64,000 bases of DNA from JBCCQH01 sp039024435 (GTDB taxonomy: Bacteria; Bacteroidota; Bacteroidia; J057; JADKCL01). The position numbers and the translations under genes were made by a program. Below the pieces are notes generated by a model. That model made no database searches and was not told where the DNA came from. It saw only the letters and a list, made by a program, of their open reading frames with translations. Location of the stretch: the NCBI GenBank assembly GCA_039024435.1, contig JBCCQH010000009.1, positions 34,239 through 98,238 of the forward strand, in the 5' to 3' direction. The first letter of the stretch is position 1, and every line of letters begins with the position of its first letter. Of this stretch, positions 16,381-25,139 are shown in pieces.

Positions 16381-17469
16381 ATGAATCGATTCAAAAAGCG
16401 TTTCAATCTACTTTGGGTCTTGCTTCCGGTTTTATCCCTACTGGTTCCGGCCTGCAGCACTGAGTTTGAGGTTTATGCACCAGATCAAGAGATCCGAGCG
16501 GTGTATTGCATCCTCAATCCCCAAGACAGTGCCCAATATGTGCGCATTGCCCGTGCTTTTCAGGTAGAAGGCGACGCGGTGGTATTTGCCGCAGAAAACG
16601 ACCTCAGCCTGCAAAGCCTCAATGTGCGGCTCACCTCCGTATCCGATCCCGACAAAAGCTGGGTAGCCGATCAGGTGGATGATTTTCCTAAAGAAGAAGG
16701 TGAATTCAATCCTCGTCATACCGTATACCGCTTCAATACCGACGGCATGGGTGCCGGGCGGGATACCTTGATTCCCGGAGAACGCTATCGACTGGAAGTG
16801 GGGGCATCAGATGCCGATGATTACGTAACCGGCGAAACCACCATCCCGCCGCGACCACGAATTCGGGGAGATCTACAGGTTGTTGCCGGTGCGGGTGAAT
16901 TCCGCTGTCTTCCCCGGATCGTGCTCGACCGCCGCTACAACTTCTTCTGGCAAAAGCTGGACGAAAACATCAATTATGAAGTACGCGTCTACTTGAAATT
17001 CGCGGCCAATGGGGAAGAACAAACCGTTGTTTGGGGCCCTACCGACCTGTTCAACACAAACCGCCGCTGCAATGAAGGCTCCGGTGCAGTTTGTTACCAG
17101 TTTGGGGAAAAAGAGTTGCTGCGGTACTGGAGCATCTTCATGCCGGTCAATCCACAAGTTCGCTATACTTACAATACCACCGATTCCTGCGTAGCCAATC
17201 TGTCCCTGCTAGACAATCTCCCCGAATCGCTTTGGTTTGAGGTAACGGCGGTGGACGAATACCTCAGCAATTACATGCGAGTCAATGATCCACAATTCCT
17301 TGATCTCTCCGGAACGAAACCGGAATACACCAACCTCCGCGGAAACATTGAAGCGGTCGGCGTGTTTGGCTCGGTACATGCTGACCTGCGTTACGCCATC
17401 ATGCGCGAATGCTCCGAAGCCTTACTCGGTTTGAATGGCCGGGTGCTCCCTCAGGGTTGCGAGTGGTAA
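16381..17469 (+). CDS. DUF4249 lipoprotein 1
   Basis: 362 aa with a lipoprotein signal (LLPVLSLLVPAC) and the DUF4249 start typical of Bacteroidota outer-envelope lipoproteins: STEFEVYAPDQEIRAVYCIL, then ARAFQVEGDAVVFAAENDLS. DUF4249 proteins are mostly encoded beside TonB-dependent receptors and are thought to assist surface uptake; their exact role is not established. This is the first of three tandem paralogues (spacers of 78 and 85 bp). The later part carries a Cys pair (NRRCNEGSGAVCYQF) that all three share. No TonB receptor gene is in the window. Confidence 0.88.
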   Translation: MNRFKKRFNLLWVLLPVLSLLVPACSTEFEVYAPDQEIRAVYCILNPQDSAQYVRIARAFQVEGDAVVFAAENDLSLQSLNVRLTSVSDPDKSWVADQVDDFPKEEGEFNPRHTVYRFNTDGMGAGRDTLIPGERYRLEVGASDADDYVTGETTIPPRPRIRGDLQVVAGAGEFRCLPRIVLDRRYNFFWQKLDENINYEVRVYLKFAANGEEQTVVWGPTDLFNTNRRCNEGSGAVCYQFGEKELLRYWSIFMPVNPQVRYTYNTTDSCVANLSLLDNLPESLWFEVTAVDEYLSNYMRVNDPQFLDLSGTKPEYTNLRGNIEAVGVFGSVHADLRYAIMRECSEALLGLNGRVLPQGCEW

Positions 17470-17547
17470 TTGTCTCCGTGTAACCGGACGATAAGTTTGT
17501 TTTTGGACTTGCCATTGTAGCTCCCGAAATTTCCTTATCTTAATTCC

Positions 17548-18603
17548 ATGCGTTTACGTTTTCGCGTCAGTAGCGGATTGGGATGGATTGTAGCCTTGGG
17601 CATTGTGCTCAGTGGTTGCAATCCCGAAATCGAAGTGCTGGCCGTAGAGAAGGAGCTTTTTGCAGTGTACGGTGTGCTTCATCCGGACAAAGATGAACAG
17701 CACATCCGAATTACGAAGGTGTTCCAAACCCAAGACGATGCACTGGTCTACGCTTCCTCGCAAGATCTAACCGCGTATGGGATGCAGGTCGTACTCAAAA
17801 GCTGGGACACGACTTACGTGGGGGAACTGGTCCCCCAAGCGCCCCGTGAGCCGGGCCTGTTCTTTGAAGAGCAAGGGATCTACCGCATCCCAACTCCCGA
17901 TGGACATCGATTGCGGGCCGGTGAAACCTACCAATTAATCATCACCAAACCCGACGATCCGGAGTTTCGCATTGCGGCATCGACGATCGTTCCGACCAAG
18001 CCACGGTTCCTCAGTCCGGGCGCTCCCCTCTATTCTCCCTCCCAAGGCACCTATACCTACCCTTCCATCGATTTTCACCGGGACCATGTCATCCGCTTCG
18101 AAAACACGACCGGTGAAGGGTACGAATTGCGGGTCTACCTCGATTTTTGGAACGGAAGTGAAGTTCAGACCTCGATGTGGGGGCCCACCCGAATTTTTCG
18201 GGAACCCGAAGGCTGCCGAGAAGACACCGAATCCGGTCGGATGTGCTACGAAATACCCCAAAGGGTAGTTCCGGTCCGTTTTTACGCCGACGTCACCCAA
18301 GCAGCGGGACCAGTGCGGTTACTGGATACCATTCGGGTCGCGCGGTCCCTTGATTCACTCAGTCGGATCGCCCGGGTAGAAGTCACGGCCGTGGATACGC
18401 ATTTGACCAATTACCTGCACTCGAATACTGCATTTGGTTTTGGGCTGAATCTGCTGATGGACCGGCCCGAGGTGACAAACATCTCCGGAGAAAACATCGG
18501 CCTTTTCGGAGCCATCAACACCCAAGAGCGGTACATATTCATCGGACCGTGTACGCGCTACCTCGCTGGTCTTTCCACGACGGCTCCCGGTTGGTGCTTT
18601 TAG
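17548..18603 (+). CDS. DUF4249 lipoprotein 2
   Basis: 351 aa, lipobox LSGC, then NPEIEVLAVEKELFAVYGVL, aligning throughout with its two neighbours. It keeps the paired Cys segment (EGCREDTESGRMCYEI), the VEVTAVDTHLTNYL motif and the end in which a final Cys is exposed (PGWCF). It is closer to paralogue 3 than to paralogue 1. The start is the ATG before the hydrophobic signal. Confidence 0.88.
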   Translation: MRLRFRVSSGLGWIVALGIVLSGCNPEIEVLAVEKELFAVYGVLHPDKDEQHIRITKVFQTQDDALVYASSQDLTAYGMQVVLKSWDTTYVGELVPQAPREPGLFFEEQGIYRIPTPDGHRLRAGETYQLIITKPDDPEFRIAASTIVPTKPRFLSPGAPLYSPSQGTYTYPSIDFHRDHVIRFENTTGEGYELRVYLDFWNGSEVQTSMWGPTRIFREPEGCREDTESGRMCYEIPQRVVPVRFYADVTQAAGPVRLLDTIRVARSLDSLSRIARVEVTAVDTHLTNYLHSNTAFGFGLNLLMDRPEVTNISGENIGLFGAINTQERYIFIGPCTRYLAGLSTTAPGWCF

Positions 18604-18688
18604 TGTATTGAGTAGATCCAATCTTTCCGGCCCCAGTCCCATCTCTTTGCTCTCCGTTGAGTTCTTCAGAATTAAATCCTGACTCGCT

Positions 18689-19750
18689 TTGAACGCTAAA
18701 TCACTCTACCTTGGTCTCACCTACTTGCTGCTCCTCCCGGTTGGCCTGCTTTTCCCCGGCTGCAATCCGGAATTTGAAGTATTGGCTCCGGAAAAGGAGA
18801 TTTTTGCCGTGTACGGCGTGCTGCATCCCGACAGTACCGAGCAGTACATCCGCATTTCCCGCATGTTCCGGACGAGTGAGGATTCCTACATCTATGCCGC
18901 GGAAAACGACTTGAGTGTGCGCAATCTCCGGGTGACACTGGTGGGCCCCAACACCACCTACCAAGCGGAAATGGTGACCGACGTCCCGAAAGAACCGGGC
19001 CTGTTTCGGGCGGCCCAGTCCGTCTATCGATTTACCATCCCCCAGAATGTGGCGCTGCAGCCGGGCAGCAATTACGTGCTCGAAATCCGGAAACCGGATG
19101 ATCCCGATTTTCTAATTACCGCTCGCACCCAGATCCCCACCAAACCTGACTTCCTGTTTCCCTCCCCCCCGATCTTTAATGAAAGCACCGGACTCTACCG
19201 ACTTCCAACGGTGAAACTATTCACCGACAACGAGATCCGCTTCAAAACCGGCACGGGCGGCGGATTTGAACTGCGTTTTTACTTGAACTTTTGGAACGGC
19301 GTGGAGATGGACGAAACCTTCTGGGGTCCCACCAAGGTCTTCGTCGAGAACCAAGGCTGCGAAGAGAATTCGGATCGCGGCCGCTTTTGCTACAAAATCC
19401 GCGAATGGTCCGTCCCCATCAAATTCCGGAGTGCCTTCAGCCAGGGTCCCGGCCCCGTGTCGATCAACGATTCGATCACCGAAGCCCGCTCCCCCGACCT
19501 CTTACCCCGTACCACCCGCGTCGAAGTCACCGCCATCGACTCCGTATTTTCCAATTACCTACAGATCAACAATCCTTTCGGGTTTGGGGTAAATCTCCTC
19601 ATGGACAGTCCCGAATACACCAATATGTCCGGCGATCACATCGGCATTTTTGGTGCGATCAATACGGATGTGCGCTATTTTCGGATGGGAATCTGTAGCC
19701 GCCACTTTCTGGGCTTTGTCCCGTCGGCTGCTCCCCCCTTTTGCCAATAA
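18689..19750 (+). CDS. DUF4249 lipoprotein 3
   Basis: 353 aa, lipobox FPGC followed by NPEFEVLAPEKEIFAVYGVL. The start is read as TTG (18689), because no ATG lies before the signal peptide in this frame; the length then matches its paralogues. Shared features are the Cys pair (QGCEENSDRGRFCYKI), VEVTAIDSVFSNYL, and the final Cys two residues from the end. The gene ends about 190 bp before hsp20, with no terminator visible. Confidence 0.86.
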   Translation: MNAKSLYLGLTYLLLLPVGLLFPGCNPEFEVLAPEKEIFAVYGVLHPDSTEQYIRISRMFRTSEDSYIYAAENDLSVRNLRVTLVGPNTTYQAEMVTDVPKEPGLFRAAQSVYRFTIPQNVALQPGSNYVLEIRKPDDPDFLITARTQIPTKPDFLFPSPPIFNESTGLYRLPTVKLFTDNEIRFKTGTGGGFELRFYLNFWNGVEMDETFWGPTKVFVENQGCEENSDRGRFCYKIREWSVPIKFRSAFSQGPGPVSINDSITEARSPDLLPRTTRVEVTAIDSVFSNYLQINNPFGFGVNLLMDSPEYTNMSGDHIGIFGAINTDVRYFRMGICSRHFLGFVPSAAPPFCQ

Positions 19751-19940
19751 GATCGGTTTCTCCTGCCAATGTTTCCCGGGGACCGCCCACCTGTCAGCGT
19801 CGCTCCCGCCAACTGACATGCTTCCTGCCAACTTGTCATTTATTCGGAGAAAAACTTAGGTAAAAACGGACAAATCGACTGAACCCGGCGGGTGGCACCA
19901 TCCTTGTACCGATTGCGTGCAGATAATAACAATAAACGCA

Positions 19941-20381
19941 ATGGCAGAATCGCAAAATGAATTTTTCACCGAGATCAAAAATGAATTCAAAGATCTCGGC
20001 AGCAAAGTTAACAAACTCTTCGACGAAATTGTCCGGGGCAAGGACGGAGTTGACTCCGAGTACAAGGTTCCCGCTGACATCTACGAAGCGGGAAGCCAAG
20101 TGGTGTTTGCGCTTGATCTCCCCGGCTTCAACAAAACTGACGTCGCCGTGCAAATCCGGGACAATCAGCTCATCGTCCGGGGTGCCCGCAAGCGCAATCT
20201 GGATGAAAAAGTAGTAATGCATTCCCGCGAACGTGAGTTTGGTTCATTTGAGCGCATTTTTACCATTCCGGCCGGAGTAGATACCAATACGGTCAAAGCC
20301 AAGTACGACAACGGCGTCCTCAACGTGATGCTGCAGAAGGAATCGGTGGTGACCGAAGGCGAGGAGATCAAAATCGACTGA
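19941..20381 (+). CDS. Hsp20/alpha-crystallin small heat-shock protein
   Basis: 146 aa. The alpha-crystallin domain spans about residues 45-135: VPADIYEAGSQVVFALDLPG at the start and the closing KAKYDNGVLNVMLQKE motif (the A-x-x-x-n-GvL signature), plus a C-terminal EIKID tail resembling the I-x-I contact motif. Such proteins hold unfolding clients for Hsp70. The position 75 bp upstream of dnaK fits joint use under stress. Start ATG 19941 is preferred over 19917, which would add eight atypical residues. Confidence 0.92.
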   Translation: MAESQNEFFTEIKNEFKDLGSKVNKLFDEIVRGKDGVDSEYKVPADIYEAGSQVVFALDLPGFNKTDVAVQIRDNQLIVRGARKRNLDEKVVMHSREREFGSFERIFTIPAGVDTNTVKAKYDNGVLNVMLQKESVVTEGEEIKID

Positions 20382-20456
20382 TCCCTCAAACCAATACAAG
20401 CGAACGAAAGCATGCACGCGCATTATTAACGATCAAAACAGATTCAAAATAGAAAA

Positions 20457-22364
20457 ATGGGAAAGATAATTGGCATAGACCTTGGGACGACCAACTCAGT
20501 GGTCTCCGTTATGGAAGGGAATGAGCCGACCGTGATCATCAACGCGGAAGGCAAGCGTACCACTCCTTCTGTAGTTGCATTCACCAAAGACGGGGAGCGC
20601 ATCGTTGGCGAACAAGCCAAGCGCCAAGCCCTCGCCAATCCGCAAAACACCGTCCGGTCCATCAAGCGATTCATGGGCCGTCGTTTTTCCGAAGTTGGGT
20701 CGGACACCAGCGAGGTTTCCTACACTGTGGCCCGCGGCAACAATGATATGGCCGTGGTCGCCATCGAAGGCCGCAACTACACTCCGCAGGAAATTTCGGC
20801 CATGGTATTGCAGAAGCTCAAGAAGCAAGCGGAAGATTACCTGGGCCACGAAGTCACCGAAGCGGTCATCACCGTCCCGGCCTACTTCAACGATTCTCAA
20901 CGCAACTCGACCAAAGAAGCCGGTGAAATCGCCGGCCTGACCGTCCGCCGGATCATCAACGAGCCGACCGCTGCCGCATTGGCCTACGGGCTCGACAAGC
21001 AGAATACGAGCATGAAGATCGCGGTCTTTGACCTGGGCGGCGGTACTTTCGACATTTCGATTCTAGAGCTCGGCGAAGGCGTCTTCGAAGTGCTCTCGAC
21101 CAATGGCGACACCCGCCTCGGGGGCGACGATTTCGATCAAAAAATCATCGACTGGATGGCCGACGAGTTCAGGAAGTCGGACGGAGTGGATCTGCGCAAA
21201 GATCCCAAGACGCTGCAGCGCCTCAAGGAAGCGGCCGAAAACGCGAAGATTGAGCTTTCCAATTCCACCCAAACGCAGATCAGCCTTCCCTACATCTACA
21301 TGGACCAAAACGGCGCCAAAAACCTCGACCTGACGCTGACCCGCGCCAAGTTTGAAATGATCGCCGATGATCTGTTCACCCGCGCCATCGAGCCGTGCAA
21401 AGAAGCCCTCAAGCAAGCCAAACTCAATGTCGGCGACATCGACGAGGTCATTCTTGTGGGGGGTTCTACCCGGATCCCCAAGGTGCAAGAGTTGGTTCAG
21501 GACCACTTCAAGCGCAAGCCGAACCGGAGCGTAAACCCGGATGAAGTCGTTGCCATTGGCGCTGCGATTCAGGGGGGTGTCCTCTCGGGCGACGTACAAG
21601 GCATCCTCCTCCTGGACGTGACTCCGCTTTCGCTGGGCATCGAGATCCAGGGCGGCATCTGCCACAAGCTCATTGAATCCAACACTACCATTCCGGTAAA
21701 GAAGTCGGAAGTCTTCTCAACGGCCGCCGACAGCCAGCCTTCGGTGGAGATTCATGTCCTGCAAGGAGAGCGCCCCTTGGCTACGCAAAACCGTACCCTC
21801 GGCAAATTCCACCTGGACGGTATTCCGCCAGCGCCACGCGGTGTCCCGCAGATCGAGGTGACCTTTGACATCGACGCCAACGGCATTTTGAGCGTAACCG
21901 CCCGCGACAAAGGCACCGGCAAAGAGCAGAAGATTCGCATCGAAGCTTCCACTGGCCTCAACGATTCGGAAATCGAAAAGATGAAGCAAGAGGCGAAAAT
22001 GAACGAAGCCGAAGACTTGCGCATCCGCGAAGAGGCCGAAAAGCTAAACGCCGCCGATACGATGGCTTTCCAAGCAGAAAAGACCCTCAGCGAGTACGGT
22101 GAGCAGTTGCCGGAAGACAAAAAAGCCACCATCCAGGCTGCCATCGACGAAGTGAAAAAGGCCCACGCCGCCAAAGATTTCACTTCACTCGAAGGTGCCA
22201 CCCAGGCTCTCCAGCAAGCTTTGCAAAATGTCTACCAGGACATCCAAGCCGCCCAAGCTGCCGCCCAAGGCGGTGAGCCCGCCGAAGCCAATGGTGCCGG
22301 TCCCGCTCCCGAAGGTGAGCCGGAAGTGACCGATGTCGACTTTGAAGAAGTAGAAGAAAAGTAA
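20457..22364 (+). CDS. dnaK: Chaperone DnaK (Hsp70)
   Basis: 635 aa, full length. The N-terminal ATPase domain opens with GIDLGTTNSVVSVMEGNEPT and includes VITVPAYFNDSQRN, FDLGGGTFDISIL and ILVGGSTRIPKV; the substrate domain follows (LLLDVTPLSLGIEIQGG), then a helical lid and the acidic C-terminal tail ending VTDVDFEEVEEK, which serves co-chaperone binding. No dnaJ or grpE lies nearby. A strong bidirectional terminator follows. Confidence 0.98.
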   Translation: MGKIIGIDLGTTNSVVSVMEGNEPTVIINAEGKRTTPSVVAFTKDGERIVGEQAKRQALANPQNTVRSIKRFMGRRFSEVGSDTSEVSYTVARGNNDMAVVAIEGRNYTPQEISAMVLQKLKKQAEDYLGHEVTEAVITVPAYFNDSQRNSTKEAGEIAGLTVRRIINEPTAAALAYGLDKQNTSMKIAVFDLGGGTFDISILELGEGVFEVLSTNGDTRLGGDDFDQKIIDWMADEFRKSDGVDLRKDPKTLQRLKEAAENAKIELSNSTQTQISLPYIYMDQNGAKNLDLTLTRAKFEMIADDLFTRAIEPCKEALKQAKLNVGDIDEVILVGGSTRIPKVQELVQDHFKRKPNRSVNPDEVVAIGAAIQGGVLSGDVQGILLLDVTPLSLGIEIQGGICHKLIESNTTIPVKKSEVFSTAADSQPSVEIHVLQGERPLATQNRTLGKFHLDGIPPAPRGVPQIEVTFDIDANGILSVTARDKGTGKEQKIRIEASTGLNDSEIEKMKQEAKMNEAEDLRIREEAEKLNAADTMAFQAEKTLSEYGEQLPEDKKATIQAAIDEVKKAHAAKDFTSLEGATQALQQALQNVYQDIQAAQAAAQGGEPAEANGAGPAPEGEPEVTDVDFEEVEEK

Positions 22365-22390
22365 TCCGTTCGCGGATCCACGATAACCAA

Positions 22391-22426
22391 AACGGGGCGC
22401 TCAATGAGCGCCCCGTTCCTCTTTTT
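22391..22426. terminator. Bidirectional terminator between dnaK and a convergent lipoprotein gene
   Basis: A perfect 12-bp GC-rich stem, AACGGGGCGCTC (22391-22402) with GAGCGCCCCGTT (22406-22417), loop AAT, followed by CCTCTTTTT on the plus strand. It lies between converging genes; the minus side has only a TTGGTTATC tract, so it is stronger for dnaK. Confidence 0.85.
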
Positions 22427-22454
22427 AATGGGTTGGTTGCGATTGATGGCCGAA

Positions 22455-23165
22455 TCAAACGGTGATGTTATAGGTATTTCCACCGAGGACCAGGGTTGCG
22501 CTGCCCCCACCGAGGAAAGTGAGCGTTCCCGCGTAGGAGTAAGAATTGCCGTCAGCGGTGCTTCCGGTAAAGGTGACACCGGCGGTACCGCTTTTGATTT
22601 CGTAGGTGGTCCGATCAAATGCGACATTGATAAAGGTAAAGGCAATCCTGGCGTCAAAGGTAATCGCGGTGCGGACCTTCGTCGTAACCGTGAAATTGTT
22701 GGTGGCGGAGCCATTGACCGTGGGATCACCGGAAACCAGGTTGGTGATGACCAGGCTGACCGCCGATTCGCCATTGTAATCCAGTCGCGTGCCCGAGAAA
22801 GAACCGAGGCTGTTGGTCGCAAGGTTGAATGCCTGGGGAACCGCCTGTTCACAGGTGACCGTCCAATCCCAAGCAACATTGAAGGTATACTGGCGCACGG
22901 AACCGGTGAATTCACTGGTAAACGTGCTGTCACCGGCCAGGCAAGCAGTCGCATTTTCGACGGCCATCCGAGCACCATCCGAGGCCACGGCCGCTACCCC
23001 CTCGTCATCGGTGGCGACGGTGGATTCGACCAGGTCGACCGCATCTTCTTCGGTGACTTCAACCGGATCTTCGCGGTTACAAGAGCTGACGAAAAGGGCG
23101 AGGGCCAGCAGCAGGCAAGGCAATAAACGAAATGTATGTCGTTGGTTGTTCAAGGGTAATTTCAT
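22455..23165 (-). CDS. Uncharacterised lipoprotein
   Basis: 236 aa from ATG 23165. Lipoprotein signal LLPCLLLALALFVSSC, then an acidic linker (EDPVEVTEEDAVDLVE) and a Thr/Ser/Asn-rich beta-strand region (repeats of alternating polar and hydrophobic residues to the end). It has no recognised domain. The pattern resembles short surface-exposed beta-sandwich lipoproteins of Bacteroidota. It shares a terminator with dnaK, convergently. Confidence 0.75.
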   Translation of the reverse strand: MKLPLNNQRHTFRLLPCLLLALALFVSSCNREDPVEVTEEDAVDLVESTVATDDEGVAAVASDGARMAVENATACLAGDSTFTSEFTGSVRQYTFNVAWDWTVTCEQAVPQAFNLATNSLGSFSGTRLDYNGESAVSLVITNLVSGDPTVNGSATNNFTVTTKVRTAITFDARIAFTFINVAFDRTTYEIKSGTAGVTFTGSTADGNSYSYAGTLTFLGGGSATLVLGGNTYNITV

Positions 23166-23360
23166 AATGAATCGCTTTTTCAAGGTTAATGTCATTTGCC
23201 AGTAAAATGCTCGGCGGAACGGAATAAAAGTACTTTTGGAATCCGAATGCGGCGATTTTTTTCAACCAAATGCGCGGAGTCTTCAATCAACGGCCGGATA
23301 CGCCCTCGCCGACTCCGCAATCGACGTGCCCCAACCCGGATTTTTAGCTAAATTCAACCC

Positions 23361-23939
23361 ATGAAAAGGATGTTTTGCACGATTGCCTTGTTTTGTCTGC
23401 TCGGAACGGCCCTGCCCGCCCAGTACATCGGTGGAGGATTGAGCCTAGCCGGAATCGCCAGCCAGATCGACGGGGACCAATGGGGCGGGTACAAGAAAAT
23501 CGGCTACCACATCGGCGGCTGGGCCACCTACGATTTCAATGACTGGCTGGCTATGCAAATTGAAATCCTGCACAGTCACCGCGGCAGCCGCGAGGTCGTC
23601 AAAGATTTTGGGCAGGTTTCCTTGAATTTCATCGATGTCCCGGTCTTACTGCGCATCCGCCCCCTGCAAAACCTCCCGCGCGAAGCCTGGGTCGAGGTTG
23701 GCCCGTCGGTGCACTACTTACTATCGGCAAAGACCGGATTCAACAATCTCAAAGTCGACCAAAGCGACAATTATCGCCGCGTCAGTGGGGAATTGGGCCT
23801 CGGGATGGGCACCTTTCTCACCGATCACATTGCCTTTTTTGGCCGCTGGAACATCGGGGTAACCAACCTGAGCCGCTTCGTGCGGCCCTGGTTCACGATC
23901 CACTACTTTTCCTTTGGCTTCAAATTTGGGATGCAGTAA
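23361..23939 (+). CDS. PorT-type outer-membrane beta-barrel protein
   Basis: 192 aa with a cleavable signal (TIALFCLLGTALPAQ) and a series of amphipathic strands (YHIGGWATYDFNDWLAMQIE, LNFIDVPVLLRIRPL, AWVEVGPSVHYLLSAK) ending in an aromatic C-terminal strand (FTIHYFSFGFKFGMQ). The block 'FIDVPVLL' is the signature of the outer-membrane beta-barrel family often annotated as PorT/OMP_b-brl_2. The protein sits in the outer membrane; its cargo or role cannot be read from sequence. Confidence 0.82.
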   Translation: MKRMFCTIALFCLLGTALPAQYIGGGLSLAGIASQIDGDQWGGYKKIGYHIGGWATYDFNDWLAMQIEILHSHRGSREVVKDFGQVSLNFIDVPVLLRIRPLQNLPREAWVEVGPSVHYLLSAKTGFNNLKVDQSDNYRRVSGELGLGMGTFLTDHIAFFGRWNIGVTNLSRFVRPWFTIHYFSFGFKFGMQ

Positions 23940-24178
23940 ACGGGGAAATGCAATTCGCGGCCGTAGCGCAGTGGATTGGTTCGGATAGAGATTGTCCTGG
24001 GTCAAATCTCTCGCATACTTATCCTCCCCATGAACATCACATGGGAAGGAATACGACCTAAACAGTTGTACTTCAGGGTCAAGCTATCCCCTATTTTGTC
24101 ACGCGCGACGAGTGAGGAATCTTTCCCACCGCGATTTTCCACTACCGTCGATTGAAAAATGGGAAATTACCGAGCCCC

Positions 24179-24375
24179 CCAAAAAACGACGAAGCGGCCA
24201 CTGGCCGCTTCACTCGGTTACTCAATTCCCAAAATAAACTTTATGCTAAACTACTACTACTACTTTCTTATTTGGTGGTGCGCGGGGCATCCCCGTGTCG
24301 CACAGTACAATGGTACGCAAAGCGATTCGGGGCACCAACTGATTTGCTCCCCGAATGTTAGCTGAAAGGTGTTAG
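24179..24375 (-). ncRNA. Candidate structured non-coding RNA A
   Basis: Reading on the minus strand, three hairpins precede a terminator: CCCC-GAAT arms (24325-24332 with 24349-24356, 8 bp, 16-nt loop); GTAC arms around AATG (24305-24316); and a compound stem of GTGCG + CGGGG closing on CAT (24278-24303, with a TGT bulge). Then GAAGCGGCC / GGCCGCTTC (24191-24199 and 24203-24211) is followed by a run of six T (24186-24181). The 5' end is not defined; no known RNA family is recognised. Confidence 0.5.
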
Positions 24376-24929
24376 AATATCGCAGTAGCGTTAGCGACAA
24401 GTAAAACATTAAATCTATGATTATCAATTGATTGAGAATTGGAGATGTAAGTTTTTTCGATTGTTTTTCCGGCTTTTCTTTCCGAAAAACCGTCAACCAG
24501 TTGTAATAATTCTTAAGCTTCTCGTCGAAATCTCAATCATTTTTTCTGCTGATGGTCCGGTACTCAGGCAGGACAATTGACTTAGCTGGATCAAGCTGCG
24601 GTCCACACCTCGCACCTCACACCTGTCGCTGACTGTAGAAACATCTCCGCGGATCAGACCATTTTTAATCAAGCCAAAAGTTCACCCGATGCTCCCTCGC
24701 TTCTTGCACACCAACGTTACCCTTCTACGGCTAACGGTACGAAAATAAACGACGATTTGACACGAATTTTCGCAATTAACGGCAATTTTACTGTTACTAA
24801 ATAGCAATCCAAATCGGAATTGGTAGAGTTATTGCGGTGAAGCGATACCGCACTCTGATTCTTTACAATGTTACTTTTTATAAATCAGTGTTACCCTTTT
24901 TGCAGAGGCAGCCTCTACCTTTGATTTAT

Positions 24930-25060
24930 AAACATTTCATTGGTAGTAGCTTTTTAGCACAATCGTTACACAAAACGATATCATTGGAATAGTTTGTGGT
25001 TCTTAGGTTGGTCGTTTTGATCTCACAGAGGTAGCCGGATCGCTACCTCTGTCTTTTTTT
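24930..25060 (+). ncRNA. Candidate small RNA B with strong terminator
   Basis: TACCTTTG (24916-24923) is a perfect -7 box and would start transcription near 24930. The roughly 130-nt product has an ATCGTT / AACGAT hairpin in the middle and ends in an 11-bp stem ACAGAGGTAGC / GCTACCTCTGT (25025-25035 and 25042-25052) with CTTTTTTT. No reading frame of note is inside. The -33 TTTG is at 13 nt rather than 19-21, so the promoter is imperfect. It is not tmRNA, SRP RNA or RNase P RNA by any conserved core I can see; 6S RNA cannot be excluded. Confidence 0.5.
25025..25060 (+). terminator. Intrinsic terminator before the exonuclease gene
   Basis: Perfect 11-bp stem with a 6-nt loop (CGGATC), then C and seven T. 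It lies about 80 bp upstream of the exonuclease start with no plus-strand protein gene in the preceding kilobase, so it must end a non-coding transcript. Confidence 0.9.
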
Positions 25061-25139
25061 GCGAATATCTTATCAACTTATCCCCAGAACCCTTGAAATC
25101 AGGCACAATTCAAGCTAATTTCATTTTAAACGTGGAAAA

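Larger units (their letters stand above)
23940..25139. other. 1.2-kb gene-free block with two candidate RNAs
   Basis: No credible protein gene in 1200 bp. Two intrinsic terminators face outward: a minus-strand one at 24179-24211 and a plus-strand one at 25025-25060, implying two transcripts that start in the AT-rich middle (24400-24930). An additional hairpin, TGCGGT / ACCGCA (24833-24838 and 24847-24852), stands in the middle. The two RNA candidates are listed separately. Confidence 0.6.

Noticed and set aside
23957..24015. tRNA-like sequence (TAGCGCAGTGG followed later by GGGTCAAATCT)
   Set aside because: The A-box and a weak T-arm are present, but no acceptor stem or anticodon arm can be formed; at best a remnant.
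24251..24263. CTACTACTACTAC short tandem repeat
   Set aside because: Only four units; too short to treat as a functional microsatellite.
24260..24496. 78-aa minus-strand open frame in the gene-free block
   Set aside because: It overlaps the GC-rich hairpins of candidate RNA A; its composition is not protein-like and it ends inside a stem.
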